Origin: an uncultured cyanobacterium
GTDB lineage: Bacteria > Cyanobacteriota > Cyanobacteriia > PCC-6307 > Cyanobiaceae
Assembly (NCBI GenBank): GCA_903831165.1
Contig: CAIKWV010000612.1
Coordinates: 1-6,207, forward strand
Length of the DNA stretch: 6,207 bases
Reading direction: 5' to 3'
Shown here: positions 4,400 through 6,207 of the stretch, piece after piece
Layout of the letters: every line of letters begins with the position of its first letter
How positions within the stretch are numbered: position 1 is the stretch's first letter
The notes under the pieces: generated by a model
The model's input: the letters and a program-made list of their open reading frames with translations, nothing else
The model's database searches: none
Told to the model about the DNA's origin: nothing
Program-made: the position numbers and the translations under genes

Positions 4400-6207
4400 A
4401 TGACCCGCTCGGACGCCGCTCAAGATCCAGCGTCCGGTTCGGGTGTCAACTCCGCTCTGGTGAACAAGGAATCGGTGCTGGCCGCCCCCCAGGGCACGGC
4501 GCTGGTGCGCACCCCGTTCTCGGACCCCCAGGCCTTCGAATCCCCTCTGGCCGGAGGCCAGGAAGCCAGCGGCACGGGCCTGGCTGGCCTGATCCGCACC
4601 GTCAAGCGACGCCAGGGGCTGTTTCTGTTCACTTTCGCTGTGGTCACCGGGGCCCTGGCGATCAACACCCTGCGACAGCGCATCTTCTCTCCGGTCTACG
4701 AGGGCGGCTTCCAACTGCAGATCAGCAATCCCTTTGAAACCCGCGGCGGCGGCAACGCAGGCAGCGGCGGCACGGTCGAGCAGATCGCCCGCAGCAACTT
4801 CACCAGCGATGTGCCAAGTCTGGTGGTGCTGCTGCGCAGCCCCCTGTTGATCCGGTCGCTGGCCGAGAAGGAAGGCGTCGGCATGGGCGAGCTGATCGGC
4901 AACCTGTCGATTGCGCCAGCCTCCGAAACCGTTCAGAACGTGCTCAATGTTTCCCTGCGCTGGCCGGATCCTGTCAAAGGCCGCCAAATCCTCAACCAGC
5001 TGTCCCAGAGTTACACCCGGTTTTCACTGACGGAGCGCCAGGCAGCTCTCGATTCGGGCGTGAAATTCCTGGATCGGCAGGCACCCGAAATCATGCAACG
5101 GGTCGATCGGCTGCAATCCGAGATGATGCGCTTCCGGGAGCGCAACAACAACCTTGACCCCGGCGACAGCGCCAAGGCAATTCTGGGAACCCGTGAAGGC
5201 CTGGTCCAGAAGCTGCGCCAATTGCAATCCGATCAGGTTCAGCTTGACAGCCAATTGGCATCGATCAAAACCGGAAAGTTGCAATGGTCCCCGAGTGGTG
5301 CGCCAACCGCTGTCGAGCAGCTCGGACGCACCGACATCGTCACCCCGGGGCGAGGCGCCGGTGCTGAAGCGGCCGCAGGAACGACAACGCCGCTGCAACA
5401 GCTGAATGAGTTCGAGACCGAACTGGCGAATGCCCGTGCCACGTATCGGGAAGATTCACCGATCGTGCAATCCATACTGGCTCGACGCAATTCCTTGGTG
5501 CCGGTGGTGCAGCGCCAAGCTGGCGACATTGTGCGGGCTCAACTGCTGGCCAACGTGGCCCAGCAAGATGAGATCAATCGTCAGATCATGTTGCTGAATC
5601 AGAACTTCCGCAACAACCCCACCAAGATGAAGGAGTTCGACGATCTGCAGCAGCGGCTGTCGATCGCCCGCGAACATTATTCCTCTTACATCCAGGCCCG
5701 CGAAAATTTTCGTTTGGAGCTGGCCCGCTCCACCACCCCTTGGCAGGTGATCAGCCCGGCTGAATTCGCCGATCTGCCTGTGGAGCCCAACATCCAGAAA
5801 AGCCTGCTGCGGGCGCTGATGGTGGGTCTGCTTGCCGGCCTTGGTGCCGCCATCCTGCGGGAGCGCACCGACAATGTCTTCCACACGCCGATGGATGCGG
5901 AGCGGGAATTGCAGCTGCCAGTGCTCGGCCTGATTCCCTACCTGCCTCTGGAGCCGGGCTTGGAGATTTCCAGCAGCATCTCCAAAATGTCGGCAAGCGA
6001 GCGCTTTGCCATCAAAGAATCACTGCGTAGCCTGTTCACCACCTTCCGCTTGCTGCGTGCTGACCGCAACATACGGATGGTCGGCGTCACCTCGTCCACC
6101 CAAGGGGAAGGGAAATCCACAGCTGTCACCATCTTCGCCCGCACACTCTCCGATCTGGGACTGAAAGTGCTGATCGTCGACTCCGATATGCGCCTGCCGA
6201 TGCAGGC
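4400..6207 (+). CDS. Wzz/BY-kinase fusion: polysaccharide co-polymerase and tyrosine autokinase (Wzc family), 3'-truncated
   Basis: This inner-membrane protein sets polysaccharide chain length and controls export by cycles of tyrosine autophosphorylation. The 602 visible residues show a cytoplasmic N-terminal extension of about 70 residues, TM1 (about 73-90) with the Wzz domain around it, a periplasmic region with long coiled coils (about 212-292 and 335-445), a Pro-containing motif (DLPVEPN, 458-464) before TM2 (about 467-486), then a cytoplasmic BY-kinase domain. The kinase has Walker A TQGEGKST (567-574) and Walker A' VLIVDSDMR (590-598). Walker B and the C-terminal tyrosine cluster lie beyond the window. 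In the usual EX2RX2R oligomerisation motif I see E540 and R543, but F546 in the third place. Gly-rich (116-124) and Gly/Ala-rich (317-327) loops interrupt the periplasmic part. The start is ATG 4400; AGGA abuts it with no spacer, so it is unlikely to act as a Shine-Dalgarno. TTG 4388 is a weaker alternative. It resembles Synechocystis Sll0923. Confidence 0.93.
   Translation, partial: MTRSDAAQDPASGSGVNSALVNKESVLAAPQGTALVRTPFSDPQAFESPLAGGQEASGTGLAGLIRTVKRRQGLFLFTFAVVTGALAINTLRQRIFSPVYEGGFQLQISNPFETRGGGNAGSGGTVEQIARSNFTSDVPSLVVLLRSPLLIRSLAEKEGVGMGELIGNLSIAPASETVQNVLNVSLRWPDPVKGRQILNQLSQSYTRFSLTERQAALDSGVKFLDRQAPEIMQRVDRLQSEMMRFRERNNNLDPGDSAKAILGTREGLVQKLRQLQSDQVQLDSQLASIKTGKLQWSPSGAPTAVEQLGRTDIVTPGRGAGAEAAAGTTTPLQQLNEFETELANARATYREDSPIVQSILARRNSLVPVVQRQAGDIVRAQLLANVAQQDEINRQIMLLNQNFRNNPTKMKEFDDLQQRLSIAREHYSSYIQARENFRLELARSTTPWQVISPAEFADLPVEPNIQKSLLRALMVGLLAGLGAAILRERTDNVFHTPMDAERELQLPVLGLIPYLPLEPGLEISSSISKMSASERFAIKESLRSLFTTFRLLRADRNIRMVGVTSSTQGEGKSTAVTIFARTLSDLGLKVLIVDSDMRLPMQ

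Noticed and set aside
4394..4987. Minus-strand open frame opposite the start of the autokinase gene
   Set aside because: It is register-aligned with the Wzc-type gene, which has clear membrane segments and kinase motifs. No independent support.

Overview
The window looks like chromosomal DNA from a high-GC unicellular cyanobacterium of the Synechococcus/Cyanobium type. The reasons are the picocyanobacterial style of the Era protein, two perfect copies of the cyanobacterial HIP1 octamer (GCGATCGC), weak or absent Shine-Dalgarno sequences, and a cyanobacterial-style pair of genes for capsule or exopolysaccharide export. This assignment comes from sequence character only; no database was searched.

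Layout from left to right: (1) a 3'-truncated era gene on the minus strand (1-1163), which carries an unusual insert of about 110 residues between the G4 and G5 motifs of its GTPase domain; (2) a 153-base divergent gap; (3) a plus-strand gene for a 175-residue protein I do not recognise (1317-1844); (4) a 67-base convergent gap containing one copy of a 16-bp direct repeat; (5) a minus-strand gene for a 369-residue protein with an N-terminal hydrophobic segment and a long Pro/Ala/Ser-rich C-terminal tail (1912-3021), function unknown; (6) 48 bases upstream of it on the same strand, a Wza/OPX-type polysaccharide export protein with two SLBB repeats (3070-4266); (7) a 133-base divergent regulatory gap with a dyad; (8) a plus-strand gene (4400 to the window end, 3'-truncated) for a fused Wzz chain-length regulator and BY-type tyrosine autokinase (Wzc family).

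Regions 5 to 8 probably work together. The inner-membrane Wzc-type protein sets chain length and gates export by phosphorylation. The Wza-type protein forms the periplasmic or outer-membrane exit. The 369-residue protein is a candidate envelope-anchored accessory factor encoded in the same transcription unit as the Wza-type gene. Era (ribosome assembly) and the 175-residue protein are an unrelated housekeeping neighbourhood.

The features most worth a second look are the Era insert, which is disordered-looking and differs in codon use from the rest of the gene, and the uncharacterised 369-residue protein linked to the export genes. I found no RNA genes, CRISPR arrays, insertion sequences or prophage genes.
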